Below, piece by piece: positions 48,473-58,239 of a stretch of DNA of 64,000 bases (positions are counted from its first letter, which is position 1; every line of letters begins with the position of its first letter). A model generated the notes under the pieces. That model was not told the origin of the DNA, made no database searches, and was given only the letters and a program-made list of their open reading frames with translations. This DNA is from Siphonodentalium dalli. Its lineage: Eukaryota > Mollusca > Scaphopoda > Gadilida > Siphonodentaliidae. Location: NCBI GenBank assembly GCA_032622095.1, contig CP136062.1, forward strand, positions 158,094,875 to 158,158,874, in the 5' to 3' direction. The position numbers and the translations under genes were made by a program.

Positions 48473-49703
48473 CAGGGATGTGGCTAGAGGGGGGTGTGGG
48501 GGGGTGTCTCACCCCCAGCAGAGAGCTATATTTTCAATAGTTGGAAATTTAATACCTGCCACAACGAAATTTCACACCAACAATAGGTTGAAAATGTTCT
48601 TGTAGTTTGATTATAAAACAATTTATTGGGGGGAATTTATTGTTTTTCAACCAATATTTGCATATGTTCCTATTTTTGGTCCAAAATTTTGACAGAAATG
48701 GTCATCAGTTGGAAATTTTCCAACCTTAGGGGGGTGACAGGTTGGAAATTTCCAACACTTGGAAAGCTTGTGTCCTGGTCCCTCCCCCGTGGCCAGTCAA
48801 AAACTTCTAGTTAATTTAAGAAAACAATATTGTCATACAATTGGTCAACATTGTCATTGGAATTGTCATCAGTTGGAAATTTTCCAACCTAAGTGGGGGT
48901 GTAGGGTTTGAAATTTCCAACAGTAGGAAGGCTTGAGGCTAGTCTAGATGTTAGGATTTTGCGATTTTCTTGTTCAGATTTCAAAATTTTTCGCACACCG
49001 GGCCGAACCATGGTCGGCCCGGTGTGTCATTGCCCCATCCACATGGCCAATACAAAACTGCTAATTAGTTTAGCAAAGCAATATTTTACTACATTTGGTC
49101 AAACTTGTAGACATAAATGGTCATCAGTTGAAGAATTTTCCAACCTGAGGGGGAGCATGAGGTTTTAAATTTCCAACACTAGGAAAGCTTCAGTTGAGGC
49201 CAGTCTAGATGCTAGGATTTGCGATTTTCTTGTATAGTTTTCAAAATTTTCTCACACCGGGCCGAACAACCATGGTCGGCCCGGTATTTCCTGGTCTGTT
49301 GTCGGTAGCTGTGTGCATTTGTCTGGAATTAGATCACTAGTTGTTTTTTTTGGGACATTTTCAGGTTAAAATATCTTAATGTTCTCATACTGGGAAAATA
49401 GAAGCATGGCTTATGAATATATAGGAAATTAGGCCTGAGCATGAGGTACAAGGGGGTGCAAATGGAATTATGCAAAAAGTTGTGTTGGTGTGATTCCGAC
49501 TCAAGGGGGGGGGGGGTGCAAATGGAATTATGCAAAAAGTTGTGTTGGTGTAATTCCGACTCAAGGGGGCGGGGTGCAAATGGAATTATGCAAAAAGTTG
49601 TGTTGGTGTGATTCCGACTCAAGGGGGGGGGTGCAGTTGGAAATTCCCAAGGTTGACAACCCCCCCCCCCCCCCCCCGCGGAGACCCTCTAGCCACATCC
49701 CTG
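48473..49703. mobile_element. non-autonomous hAT-like element with 8-bp target duplication
   Basis: Begins CAGGGATGTGGCTAGAGGG and ends in its reverse complement, a 19-bp inverted repeat. Flanking 8-mers are TGTGTCGT (48465-48472) and TGTGTCAT (49704-49711), matching 7 of 8. A CAGGG start with 8-bp duplication is the signature of hAT elements. The interior is built of three diverged units (about 48700, 48870, 49120), each with CAGTTGGAAATTTTCCAACC; two carry the GC-rich palindrome GGGCCGAACCATGGTCGGCC. Then follow three 67-bp units containing GCAAATGGAATTATGCAAAA (49450-49640) with long G and C runs. No transposase. Confidence 0.8.
49450..49640 (+). repeat. minisatellite inside the hAT-like element
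   Basis: Three near-identical units of about 67 bases with GGGTGCAAATGGAATTATGC and GTTGTGTTGGTGT, separated by G-runs of variable length. The last unit diverges after the G-run. On the minus strand the repeat reads as recurring NHTNTTFCIIPFAP peptides, an artefact of repetition. Confidence 0.8.
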
Positions 49704-49711
49704 TGTGTCAT

Positions 49712-51230
49712 ACACCTATCAGAGGGTAAGTGTTAAGAGGCAGCCTACTCCAAAAAGTGTAAAGTTCACATGTATGTGCAGTAATGGTATATGCCATCGC
49801 CAGCTCAGATGAAACGACTATATTTTATAATTTATTGCACACCAATTGCTTTATTTTGCGAAATTCTGCAAACTACAGGTGTCAATAATTCAATAACAGA
49901 TCTGTATTTTCATTTGATAATACAATCGGCTTGTGGTGACAGCGCCATTGTCGTCGAAAGTTATAAAACAATATTTACTATTATGCGGTATATTCTAGCG
50001 ATATTTGTTTATGTAATTAAATGAATAAATAGCAAAATATGTTTCGTGTACTACAAGTGGGCAATAAACACCACCAGACTATACTGAAATATGTATTAAT
50101 ACCAAGAGGCGAGTAACAGATTCGTGGAGGCGCGGACTCAGTTTGAGTGTTCGTTGCTTCAAATGTGCTTGCTTCTGTTGGCGCGAACAAATTATCATCG
50201 TAGATATAACGACGCAGTAATGTGAACACGTCAGTGTGTGCGACAGGCACAATTCGAACCTACAGCCACCATTCAGCTGGACCGAAATCTACATTTGCTA
50301 AATTAAAATATTTTTTGCCAAATTATTTTAGAACTTGACAAATGGTATCACCGATATTATAATTTTTCTGCAAAACTTAATATTATATTTCGACAATCGC
50401 TATTTGAACAGCTTTTCGATATCGATATGAAATCAGTTAGTTATTAATTATTCTTTATTTCTATTGTGATTTATCATCAAAAAATAAACCAATAACTCAC
50501 CAATAACCAAGGGCTCACCAAAGAGGAACCACGAAACACATACTAGTAATCCCTCCGCCCGTCGATAATATAATGCTATCAGATTAACTACATGTTGATA
50601 GAGGTGTGACCATTTCCTAAACCTTATACAACACCACTACTACAATTGTATTGTTAGAGTTTCATCAAGTGAATGGTATTGATTGACCAATAGTTTTTCA
50701 ACTTGCTTGTGGAATTAAAAATTATTTTTGCCATTGCCAATTTGGCAAATTACAGCGCGAACCCTGCTCCCGTTGTACAATCGCCTCTTAACCAGGGTCA
50801 GCGCTGGCCTACAATGACATTATGCCAATGTTTTTGAGAAATGCAAATTATTTTTGTCCAATTATTTGAGAAGTTAACAAAATCTATCTGTTTCTATATT
50901 GAGCAACATGTTTCAACAATATGTTTGTGATCACTTTTGCAATCTTCTTCGACCTATTGTGTTGCATATTTCTTCCATTCTGGTGTTAATGCATGTATTG
51001 AGCGATCTGAAATCAGTCACATGTTATTAATTATTGTTGCTCGGTAGAAGGTCTGTTTCGTCGAGATGGCATATTGAAACAGAGGATTAGCTTTGTAAGC
51101 ACCATCACAATGCACCAGCCTGCCATCGCCCAATATCAGTGCAAGAAGATTAATTACATACGATAGAAGTGTTAACATTTCCTAAGTCAACATTAATTGT
51201 GAAATGAATGGTATTGAGCAACCAATATTT
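49712..51230. other. no gene recognised; diverged internal duplication
   Basis: No coding sequence recognised. Text around 50413-50720 (GAAATCAGTTAGTTATTAATTAT, TTCCTAA, GAATGGTATTGA, CCAATA.TTTTCAAC) recurs diverged around 51012-51240, suggesting an old duplication with a period near 580 bp. Confidence 0.5.
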
Positions 51231-52212
51231 TCAACAACTTACATGAGAATTTGATAAGTATCTTGCCAAAACATATGCCAAATGAAATTTGCTAACAAAG
51301 CTGGGTTCCGTGTAAACCCTGCAAGACCATTCATATTTCCAAACATTACTTCCCTGTTTGGATCGGGTTTTCCAAACTGTTTTCTTTGGAAACAGAGCTG
51401 TTGATATATAATGAGACATTTAGGAGGACAAACTCCAGTTATCAAAATACTGGATAGGTCCTGAAAAAACACGTTCTTCGATACAGTATTGGGTTCATAT
51501 GAAAATCCCAGTAATCTGATGATAAATACATCTTTAACAGTTTTTTTAGACTCGAGTAAACAAAATGATGAAAACAAGGACACCTTTCTATAAATAATGA
51601 ATGTGATTAAAGGAGGAATACCAAGCAGACCCAAGACCATGTATGTGTTAGTTCTAGTTGTGAGGCCTTGTATAAGTTTGAGGCACATACGGTGTACCTT
51701 CTCAAGTTGAACAGTGTCCGATTGAGAAACCACACAAATATTCACTACCATATAAGCCTCGATGTAAGACCGCGGACTTGTAAATCATGAGAGAGCTCGC
51801 GGGGGGGGGGGGGGGGTAATACCGCCTGCATGTATGCCAGCATTAGCCAAAGAAAAGAAAGCGTTCTTGGTTTTTGTACAAATATTATCAACTAATTTTG
51901 AGCGAAAATTGTATTTCTCAAGCGGAATACCTAAATGAGTAACACTTTCGGTTTCTGTTAGGCCGTGAGAAGACATGTGCAGGTTCTTATGTCGCTTAAG
52001 TGCTGCGTTAGTACTTTCATTGAAAACAATGATATGGGTTTTGTTTGGGTTGTATCCATAACGCCATTTCAAGCTGTATTCGACACATATATCAACAAGA
52101 GACTAAAGTCCATATGCAGTTAAAGATAACAGTGCCATGTCATCGGCATGCGTTGGACGCCGAGCAGTTTGCACCTTGCACCGAAAAGCCATATCCCGAT
52201 AACTTTATATTT
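51231..52212 (-). pseudogene. LINE reverse transcriptase, palm to C-terminus
   Basis: Read on the minus strand from 52212: THADDMALLSLTAYGL with the catalytic ADD, then an in-frame stop and SLVDICVEYSLKWRYGYN, NKTHIIVFNES, GLTETESVTHLGIPLEK (to about 51830). A G20-type homopolymer near 51801-51817 breaks the frame. The C-terminal part follows (51751-51239): QLEKVHRMCLKLIQGLTTRT, LGLLGIPPLI, ending HMFWQDTYQILM. This is the post-palm region of a LINE ORF2, otherwise fairly intact. The N-terminal reverse transcriptase, endonuclease and ORF1 are missing; the Helitron-like array starts directly at the break. A minus-strand LINE 5' part lies on the other side of that array. Confidence 0.82.
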
Positions 52213-52924
52213 GACATTATATATTTTGGAAGATCTGTGTGTGTGTGTGTGTGTGTCTGTCTGTAATCGATGGACTCGAAAATGGCCCAGCCGATTTCGA
52301 TGAAACTTGGTATGTGGGGGTATTTTCGGGTCAGGAGTAACATAGGCCTATTGATTTTCAGATCCGAGGTCAACTTTTCACCGAGGTCAAATCTGTTTTT
52401 ACGCCGTTTTGCGCTAATATATTTCAGTTCGGTGCTCACAAATCGATTCGATATAGCGCGAATAAAAATTGCCAGTCATATAATTTGCACGGTTAGAATC
52501 TGTGTGGCTTCATCTTTCCAATGATGCATCACACGCCTGTGTACGTTTAAAGTTTCTACCTTAATTATCGGGAAGAACGCAGGACCATGCTTCGCTCATC
52601 GAAAATCATTGCGTAAATATATTACGCCATCAACATATCGTGACGTGATCGCGTTAACTCTTATCCGGCCGATGTCGCGTTAACTCATCACCGGCCGAGG
52701 TATCCGCAAATGACATTGGGCTATATATCACGGAAACTGGTGGAGCTATCGACTTGAAATTTGTTATGTGAATGTATCTTGCCCCGCATACGAATTTTAT
52801 CGGGTCGCCGAGCCCGTGCGACACCAGCTTCGCGCATGCGCAGACCAGATCTCTGAAACGGGTGGAGCAATCGACTTGACATTTGGTTTTTGAATAGCCC
52901 GTACGAAGTCGGGTCACCTTCTAG
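52213..52924 (+). mobile_element. Helitron-like unit 1 (type A, about 712 bp)
   Basis: The 5' end is slightly altered (ACATTATATATTTTGGAAG) and touches the LINE fragment. After the GT run come CGATGGACTCGAAAATGGCC and TTTCGATGAAACTTGGTATG, then a long AT-richer body, a NRF-1-like CGCGCATGCGCA at 52831-52842, and the terminal hairpin (here CCCGTACGAAGTCGGG) with CTAG at 52921-52924. Confidence 0.7.
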
Positions 52925-53346
52925 TTTGTTTGTCTGTCTGTCTGTCTGTCTGTATGTCTGTCATGTATACAAATCTACGATACTCGACCGATCGGGACGA
53001 AACTTGGTACGTGTGTGTAGTTTGACCAGGCGGTCGACGTTGTCGTATTGGCGAGCCCGTGCGGCGTCCGCTTCGCGCATGCGCAGACGAGATCTCGGAA
53101 ACGGGTGGAGCTATCGACTTGAAATTTGCTATGTGAATGTATCTTGCCCCGGATACGAATTTTATCGGGTCGCCGAGCCCGTGCGACGCCAGCTTCGCGC
53201 ATGCGCAGACCAGATCTCGGAAGCGGGTAGAGCTATCGACTTGAAATTTGGTTTTAGAATAGCCCGGACAACGTCGGGCTGGGTAGAGCTATCGACTTGA
53301 AATTTGGTTTTTGAATAGCCCGGACAACGTCGGGCTCATCGGCTAG
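52925..53346 (+). mobile_element. Helitron-like unit 2 (422 bp variant)
   Basis: Starts TTTGTTTGTCTGTCTG (a GTCT microsatellite instead of TCTATTATATATTTT), then a different sensor-like phrase CGATCGGGACGAAACTTGGT. Two tandem sub-blocks each carry CGCGCATGCGCA (53074-53085, 53196-53207) and GGAGCTATCGACTTGAAATT. The end is doubled and modified: CCCGGACAACGTCGGG appears twice, last CTAG at 53343-53346. Confidence 0.6.
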
Positions 53347-54600
53347 TCTAATATATATTTTGAAAGATCTGTGTGTGTGTGTGTGTGTGTATCTGTGGGT
53401 GTGTGTGTGTGTAATCGATGGACTCAAAAACGGCTGAGCCAATTTCGATGAAACTTGGTATGTGGGGGTATTTTCGGGCCACGAGTAACATAGGCCTATT
53501 AATTTGTTCGTGCGAGGTCAACTTTTCACGTGCCGAGGTCAAATCTGTTTTTACGCTGTGTTACGGGACTTTCATTTGAGTTCGGTGCTTACAAATCGAT
53601 TCGAAACAGCGCGAATAATAACATGCCAGTCATAATAATGAAACTGTGAGAATCTTTCGTGTTTCCTCTTTCCAACGATATATAATATGTATGTATCCGT
53701 TTTAGTTATCTGCCTCAATTATTAAGAAGAAGTGGTACGATCTTCTATCAGGATAAAAACAATGCGTAACTTCTATGACGTCGTTAGAGGTCATAAAGTT
53801 AGATCACGTTAACTCTTAACCGGCCGATGCATTTGACTGTTTCAGACGTCTTGGCGATATCTCGGGCACCGATGGTAATTTATCTTTACGTTGAAACTTG
53901 ATAATTAATGAGCGTGTGTATATGAGCGCGTTTATATACTTCAGTGGAAATCAAATCGGGTTAAACTGGCGGATTTTTTACGGACGAAATCTGATGCATT
54001 GGGTATCTCGGTATCTGCTGGGCCGATTTATCGGTATCCGCTGGGCCGATTTCCCGGTATCCGCTGGGCCGATTTCCACCATTTTTGGGGTGTTTTCGGC
54101 CGGGGGGTGACATTTGCCTATTGATTTGCCCGTGCGACGTGACCTTGACATTGAAATCGGGTAATTTCAAGGTTAAACACCCAAATATCCCGGGATTTCG
54201 ATGAAACTTGGTGTGTGTGGGGGTGGGGTATCTTCGGCCGTGGAGTAGCATAAACATATTAATTTGTCCGTGCGACGTGACCTCGACCTTGAAATCGGGT
54301 CATTTCAATGTCAAATGCCCAAATATCATGGGATTTCGATGAAACTTGGTATGTGGGGTACATTCGTATGGGGAGTCTCATAAGCATATTCATTTGTCCG
54401 TGAGACGTGACCTTGACCTTGAAATCGGGTCAATTCAAGGTCAAATCGGGTAAAAAAGGATGGATTTCGACGGGTACGTTTGTCGGGTACTTTTGTCCGG
54501 GTAGTGTTTTGGACTGGTCAAATCGTGACCCCACTTGACATTGACCTTCAAAATGGACAATTCAAGGTCAAAGCCCGGACGAAGTCGGGTCACCTTCTAG
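53347..54600 (+). mobile_element. Helitron-like unit 3 (type B, 1.25 kb)
   Basis: Starts TCTAATATATATTTTGAAAG directly after CTAG. Its first half resembles type A; from about 53553 (TACGCTGTGTTACGGGACTT) it differs and matches unit 7. The second half is rich in TGACCTTGA / TCAAGGTCA motifs, often in facing pairs, and in repeats of GGTATCCGCTGGGCCGATTT. Ends CCCGGACGAAGTCGGGTCAC then TTCTAG at 54600, followed by A rather than T. An 86-bp non-repeat spacer follows. Confidence 0.68.
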
Positions 54601-54686
54601 ATGGTCCCCTGTGAATGTCTATAGAACACAGGTAGACAGACAGACATACATTCGCAAATATAGATATAATAAGGTACGTTATAATA
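54601..54686. other. spacer inside the Helitron-like array
   Basis: Eighty-six bases not belonging to either neighbouring unit, containing TAGACAGACAGACATACATT. It ends in A immediately before TC of unit 4, consistent with an original A/T insertion point. Confidence 0.6.
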
Positions 54687-54707
54687 TCTATTATATATTT
54701 TGAAAGA

Positions 54708-54748
<41 letters not shown>

Positions 54749-55409
54749 CTGTCTGTGTGTAATCGATGGACTCGAAAATGGCCCAGCCGATTTCGATGAA
54801 ACTTGGTACGTGGGGGTATTTTCGGGTCAGGAGTAACATAGGCCTATTGGTTTTCAGATCCGAGGTCAACTTTTCACGTGCCGAGGTCAAATCTGCGCTA
54901 ATATATTTCAGTTCGGTGCTCACAAATCGATTCGATATAGCGCGAATAAAAATTGCCAGTCATATAATTTGCACGGTTAGAATCTGTGTGGCTTCATCTT
55001 TCCAATGATGCATCACACGCCCGTGTACGTGTAAAGTTTCTACCTTAATTATCGGGAAGAACGCAGGACCATGCTTCGCTCATCGAAAATCATTGCGTAA
55101 AAAAATATATTACGCCATCAACATATCGTGACGTGATCGCGTTAACTCTTAACCGCCGATGTCGCGTTAACTCATCACCGGCCGAGGTATCCGCAAATGA
55201 CATTGGGCTATATATCTCGGAAACGGGTGGAGCTATCGACTTGAATTGGTATGTGAATGTATCTTGCCCCGTATACGAATTTTATCGGGTCGCCGAGCCC
55301 GTGCGACGCCAGCTTCGCGCATGCGCAGACCAGATATCGGTAACGGGTGGAGCAATCGACTTGAAATTTGGTTTTTGAATAGCCCGGACGAAGTCGGGTC
55401 ACCTTCTAG
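54687..55409 (+). mobile_element. Helitron-like unit 4 (type A, 723 bp)
   Basis: TC at 54687 after A, CTAG at 55406-55409. A 23-bp-class deletion relative to units 5-6 removes the TTTTTACGCCGTTTT block near 54895. NRF-1-like site at 55316-55327. Confidence 0.75.
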
Positions 55410-56146
55410 TCTATTATATATTTTGAAAGATCTGTGTGTGTGTGTATCTGTGGGTGTGTGTGTGTGTGTGTGTGTGTTTGTAATCGATGGACTCAAAAAC
55501 AGCTGAGCCAATTTCGATGAAACTTGGTATGTGGGGGTATTTTCGGGTCAGGAGTAACATAGGCCTATTGGTTTTCAGATCCGATGTCAACTTTTCACGT
55601 GCCGAGGTCAAATCTGTTTTTACGCCGTTTTGCGCTAATATATTTCAGTTCGGTGCTCACAAATCGATTCGATATAGCGCGAATAAAAATTGCCAGTCAT
55701 ATAATTTGCACGGTTAGAATCTGTGTGGCTTCATCTTTCCAATGATGCATCACACGCCTGTGTACGTTTAAAGTTTCTACCTTAATTATCGGGAAGAACG
55801 CAGGACCATGCTTCGCTCATCGAAAATCATTGCGTAAATAAATATATTACGCCATCAACATATCGTGACGTGTCACGTTAACTCTTAATCGGCCGATGTC
55901 GCGTTAACTCATCATCGGCCGAGGTATCCGCAAATGACATTGGGCTATATATCTCGGAAACGGGTGGAGCTATCGACTTGAATTGGTATGTGAATGTATC
56001 TTGCCCCGTATACGAATTTTATCGGGTCGCCGAGCCCGTGCTACGCCAGCTTCGCGCATGCGCAGACCAGATCTCGGTAACGGGTGGAGCAATCGACTTG
56101 AAATTTGGTTTTTGAATAGCCCGGACGAAGTCGGGTCACCTTCTAG
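55410..56146 (+). mobile_element. Helitron-like unit 5 (type A, 737 bp)
   Basis: Starts TC directly after the CTAG of unit 4 and ends CTAG at 56143-56146. Almost identical to units 4 and 6, differing mainly in the GT microsatellite. NRF-1-like site at 56053-56064. Confidence 0.75.
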
Positions 56147-56879
56147 TCTATTATATATTTTGAAAGATCTGTGTGTGTGTGTATCTGTGGGTGTGTGTGT
56201 GTGTGTGTGTAATCGATGGACTCAAAAACAGCTGAGCCAATTTCGATGAAACTTGGTATGTGGGGGTATTTTCGGGTCAGGAGTAACATAGGCCTATTGA
56301 TTTTCTGATCCGATGTCAACTTTTCACGTGCCGAGGTCAAATCTGTTTTTACGCCGTTTTGCGCTAATATATTTCAGTTCGGTGCTCACAAATCGATTCG
56401 ATATAGCGCGAATAATAAATTGCCAGTCATATAATTTGCACGGTTAGAATCTGTGTGGCTTCATCTTTCCAATGATGCATCACACGCCTGTGTACGTTTA
56501 AAGTTTCTACCTTAATTATCGGGAAGAACGCAGGACCATGCTTCGCTCATCGAAAATCATTGCGTAAATAAATATATTACGCCATCAACATATCGTGACG
56601 TGTCGCGTTAACTCTTAATCGGCCGATGTCGCGTTAACTCATCACCGGCCGAGGATCCACAAATGACATTGGGCTATATATCTCGAAAACGGGTGGAGCT
56701 ATCGACTTGAAATATTTGGTATGTGAATGTATCTTGCCCCGCATACGAATTTTATCGGGTCGCCGGGCCCATGCGACGCCAGCTTCGCGAATGCGCAGAC
56801 CAGATCTCGGAAACGGGTGGAGCAATCGACTTGAAATTTGGTTTTTGAATAGCCCGGACGAAGTCGGGTCACCTTCTAG
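56147..56879 (+). mobile_element. Helitron-like unit 6 (type A, 733 bp)
   Basis: TC at 56147, CTAG at 56876-56879. The NRF-1-like site is mutated here (CGCGAATGCGCA near 56784). Confidence 0.75.
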
Positions 56880-57639
56880 TCTATTATATATTTTTTGGAA
56901 GATCTGTTTGTTTGTGTGTGTAATCGATGAACTCGAAAACGGCCGACCCGATTTCGATGAAACTTGGTATGTGGGGGTATTTTCGGGTCAGGAGTAACAT
57001 AGGCCTATTGATTTTCAGATCCGAGGTCAACTTTTCACGTGCCGAGGTCAAATCTGTTTTTACGCTGTGTTACGGGACTTTCATTTGAGTTCGGTGCTTA
57101 CAAATCGATTCGAAACAGCGCGAATAATAAAATGCCAGTCATAATAATGACACCGTGAGAATCTTTCGTGTTTCCTCTTTCCAACGATATATAATGCGTA
57201 TGTATTCGTTTTAGTTATCTGCCTCAATTATCAAGAAGAAGTGGTACTATATTGCATCAGGATAAAAACAATGCGTAACTTCTATGACGTCGTTAGAGGT
57301 AATAACGTTAGATCACGTTAACGCTTAACCGGCCGATGCATTTGACTGTTTCAGACGTCTTGGCGATATCTCGGGCACGGATGGTAATTTATCTTTACGT
57401 TGAAACTTGATAATTAATGAGCGTGTGTGTATGAGGCGCGTTTATATACTTGAGTGGAAATCAAATCGGGTTAAACAGGCGGATTTTTACGGACGAAATT
57501 TGATGCATAGGGTATCTCGGTATCCGCTGGGCCGATTTCCCGGTATCCGCTGGGCCGATTTCCACCTTTTTTGGGGTGTTGGTGTTTGACTCCACCTGAC
57601 CTTGACCTTCAAAATGGTCAATTCAAGGTCACCTTCTAA
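56880..57639 (+). mobile_element. Helitron-like unit 7 (type B, 760 bp)
   Basis: Starts TC after CTAG and switches to the type B body at about 57060, as unit 3 does. It ends ACCTTCTAA (CTRR form CTAA at 57636-57639) without the usual hairpin but with TTCAAGGTCACCTTCTAA, then TC of unit 8 follows at once. Confidence 0.68.
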
Positions 57640-58225
57640 TCTATTATATATTTTGGAAGATCTGTGTGTGTGTGTGTGTTCGCGATGGACTCGAACACGG
57701 CTTGACCGATTTCGACCAAACTTGGTACCGACACGTAATTCGACCCGGGACGAACATGGGCCCGTCCATTTGTCCGTGCGACGTGACCTTGACCTTGAAA
57801 TCGGGTAATTTCAAGGTCAAACGCCCGAATATCACGGGATTTCGATGAAACTTGGTATGTGGGGGGTACTTTCGTATGGGGAGACTCATAAGCATATTCA
57901 TTTGCCCGTGCGACGTAACCTTGACCTTGAAATGGGGTCAATTCAAGGTCAAATCGCCAATTTTGATGGTATTTCGACGAAATTTTATACATAGGGTTAC
58001 TTTTGTCCACTGGGTGTTTTGGACGGGTCAAATCGTGACCCCTACCTGACCTTGACCTTCAAAATGATCAATTCAAGATCAAATCGGGTAAAACCGGATG
58101 GATTTCGACGGGTACTTTTGTTCGGGCAGTGTTTTGGACGGGTCAAATCGTGACCCCACTTGACCTTGGCCTTCAAAATAGACACTTCAAGGTCAAAGCC
58201 CGGACGAAGTCAGGTCACCTTCTAG
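57640..58225 (+). mobile_element. Helitron-like unit 8 (type B, 586 bp)
   Basis: Starts TCTATTATATATTTTGGAAG; after a short GT run the body is almost wholly the TGACCTTGA / TCAAGGTCA-rich type B sequence. Ends in the hairpin (CCCGGACGAAGTCAGG) and CTAG at 58222-58225, followed by T. Confidence 0.7.
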
Positions 58226-58239
58226 TTGATATATATAAT

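Larger units (their letters stand above)
52213..58225 (+). mobile_element. head-to-tail array of Helitron-like units
   Basis: Eight units in the same orientation. Typical units start TCTATTATATATTTTGAAAG and end with a small hairpin (CCCGGACGAAGTCGGG) about 11 bases before CTAG. Helitrons begin TC, end CTRR, carry a 3' subterminal hairpin and insert between A and T; the boundary at 54687 has A before TC, and 58225 has T after CTAG. Inner junctions are CTAG or CTAA directly followed by TC with no spacer. No Rep/helicase gene, so non-autonomous. A CA/GT microsatellite of variable length follows each 5' end. Assignment to Helitrons is by structure only. Confidence 0.72.

Noticed and set aside
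50225-50290. tRNA-like phrase on the minus strand (GGTTCGAATTGTGC)
   Set aside because: The T-stem does not pair and no cloverleaf is possible.
52240-57000. Open frames of 60-136 codons within the Helitron-like array
   Set aside because: They recur in several frames and both strands of the same repeat and begin or end in GT runs; no Rep, helicase or other domain is present.
52213-58225. CRISPR or prokaryotic repeat array
   Set aside because: Units are 0.4-1.25 kb with transposon-like ends, not short repeats with unique spacers, and the setting is eukaryotic.
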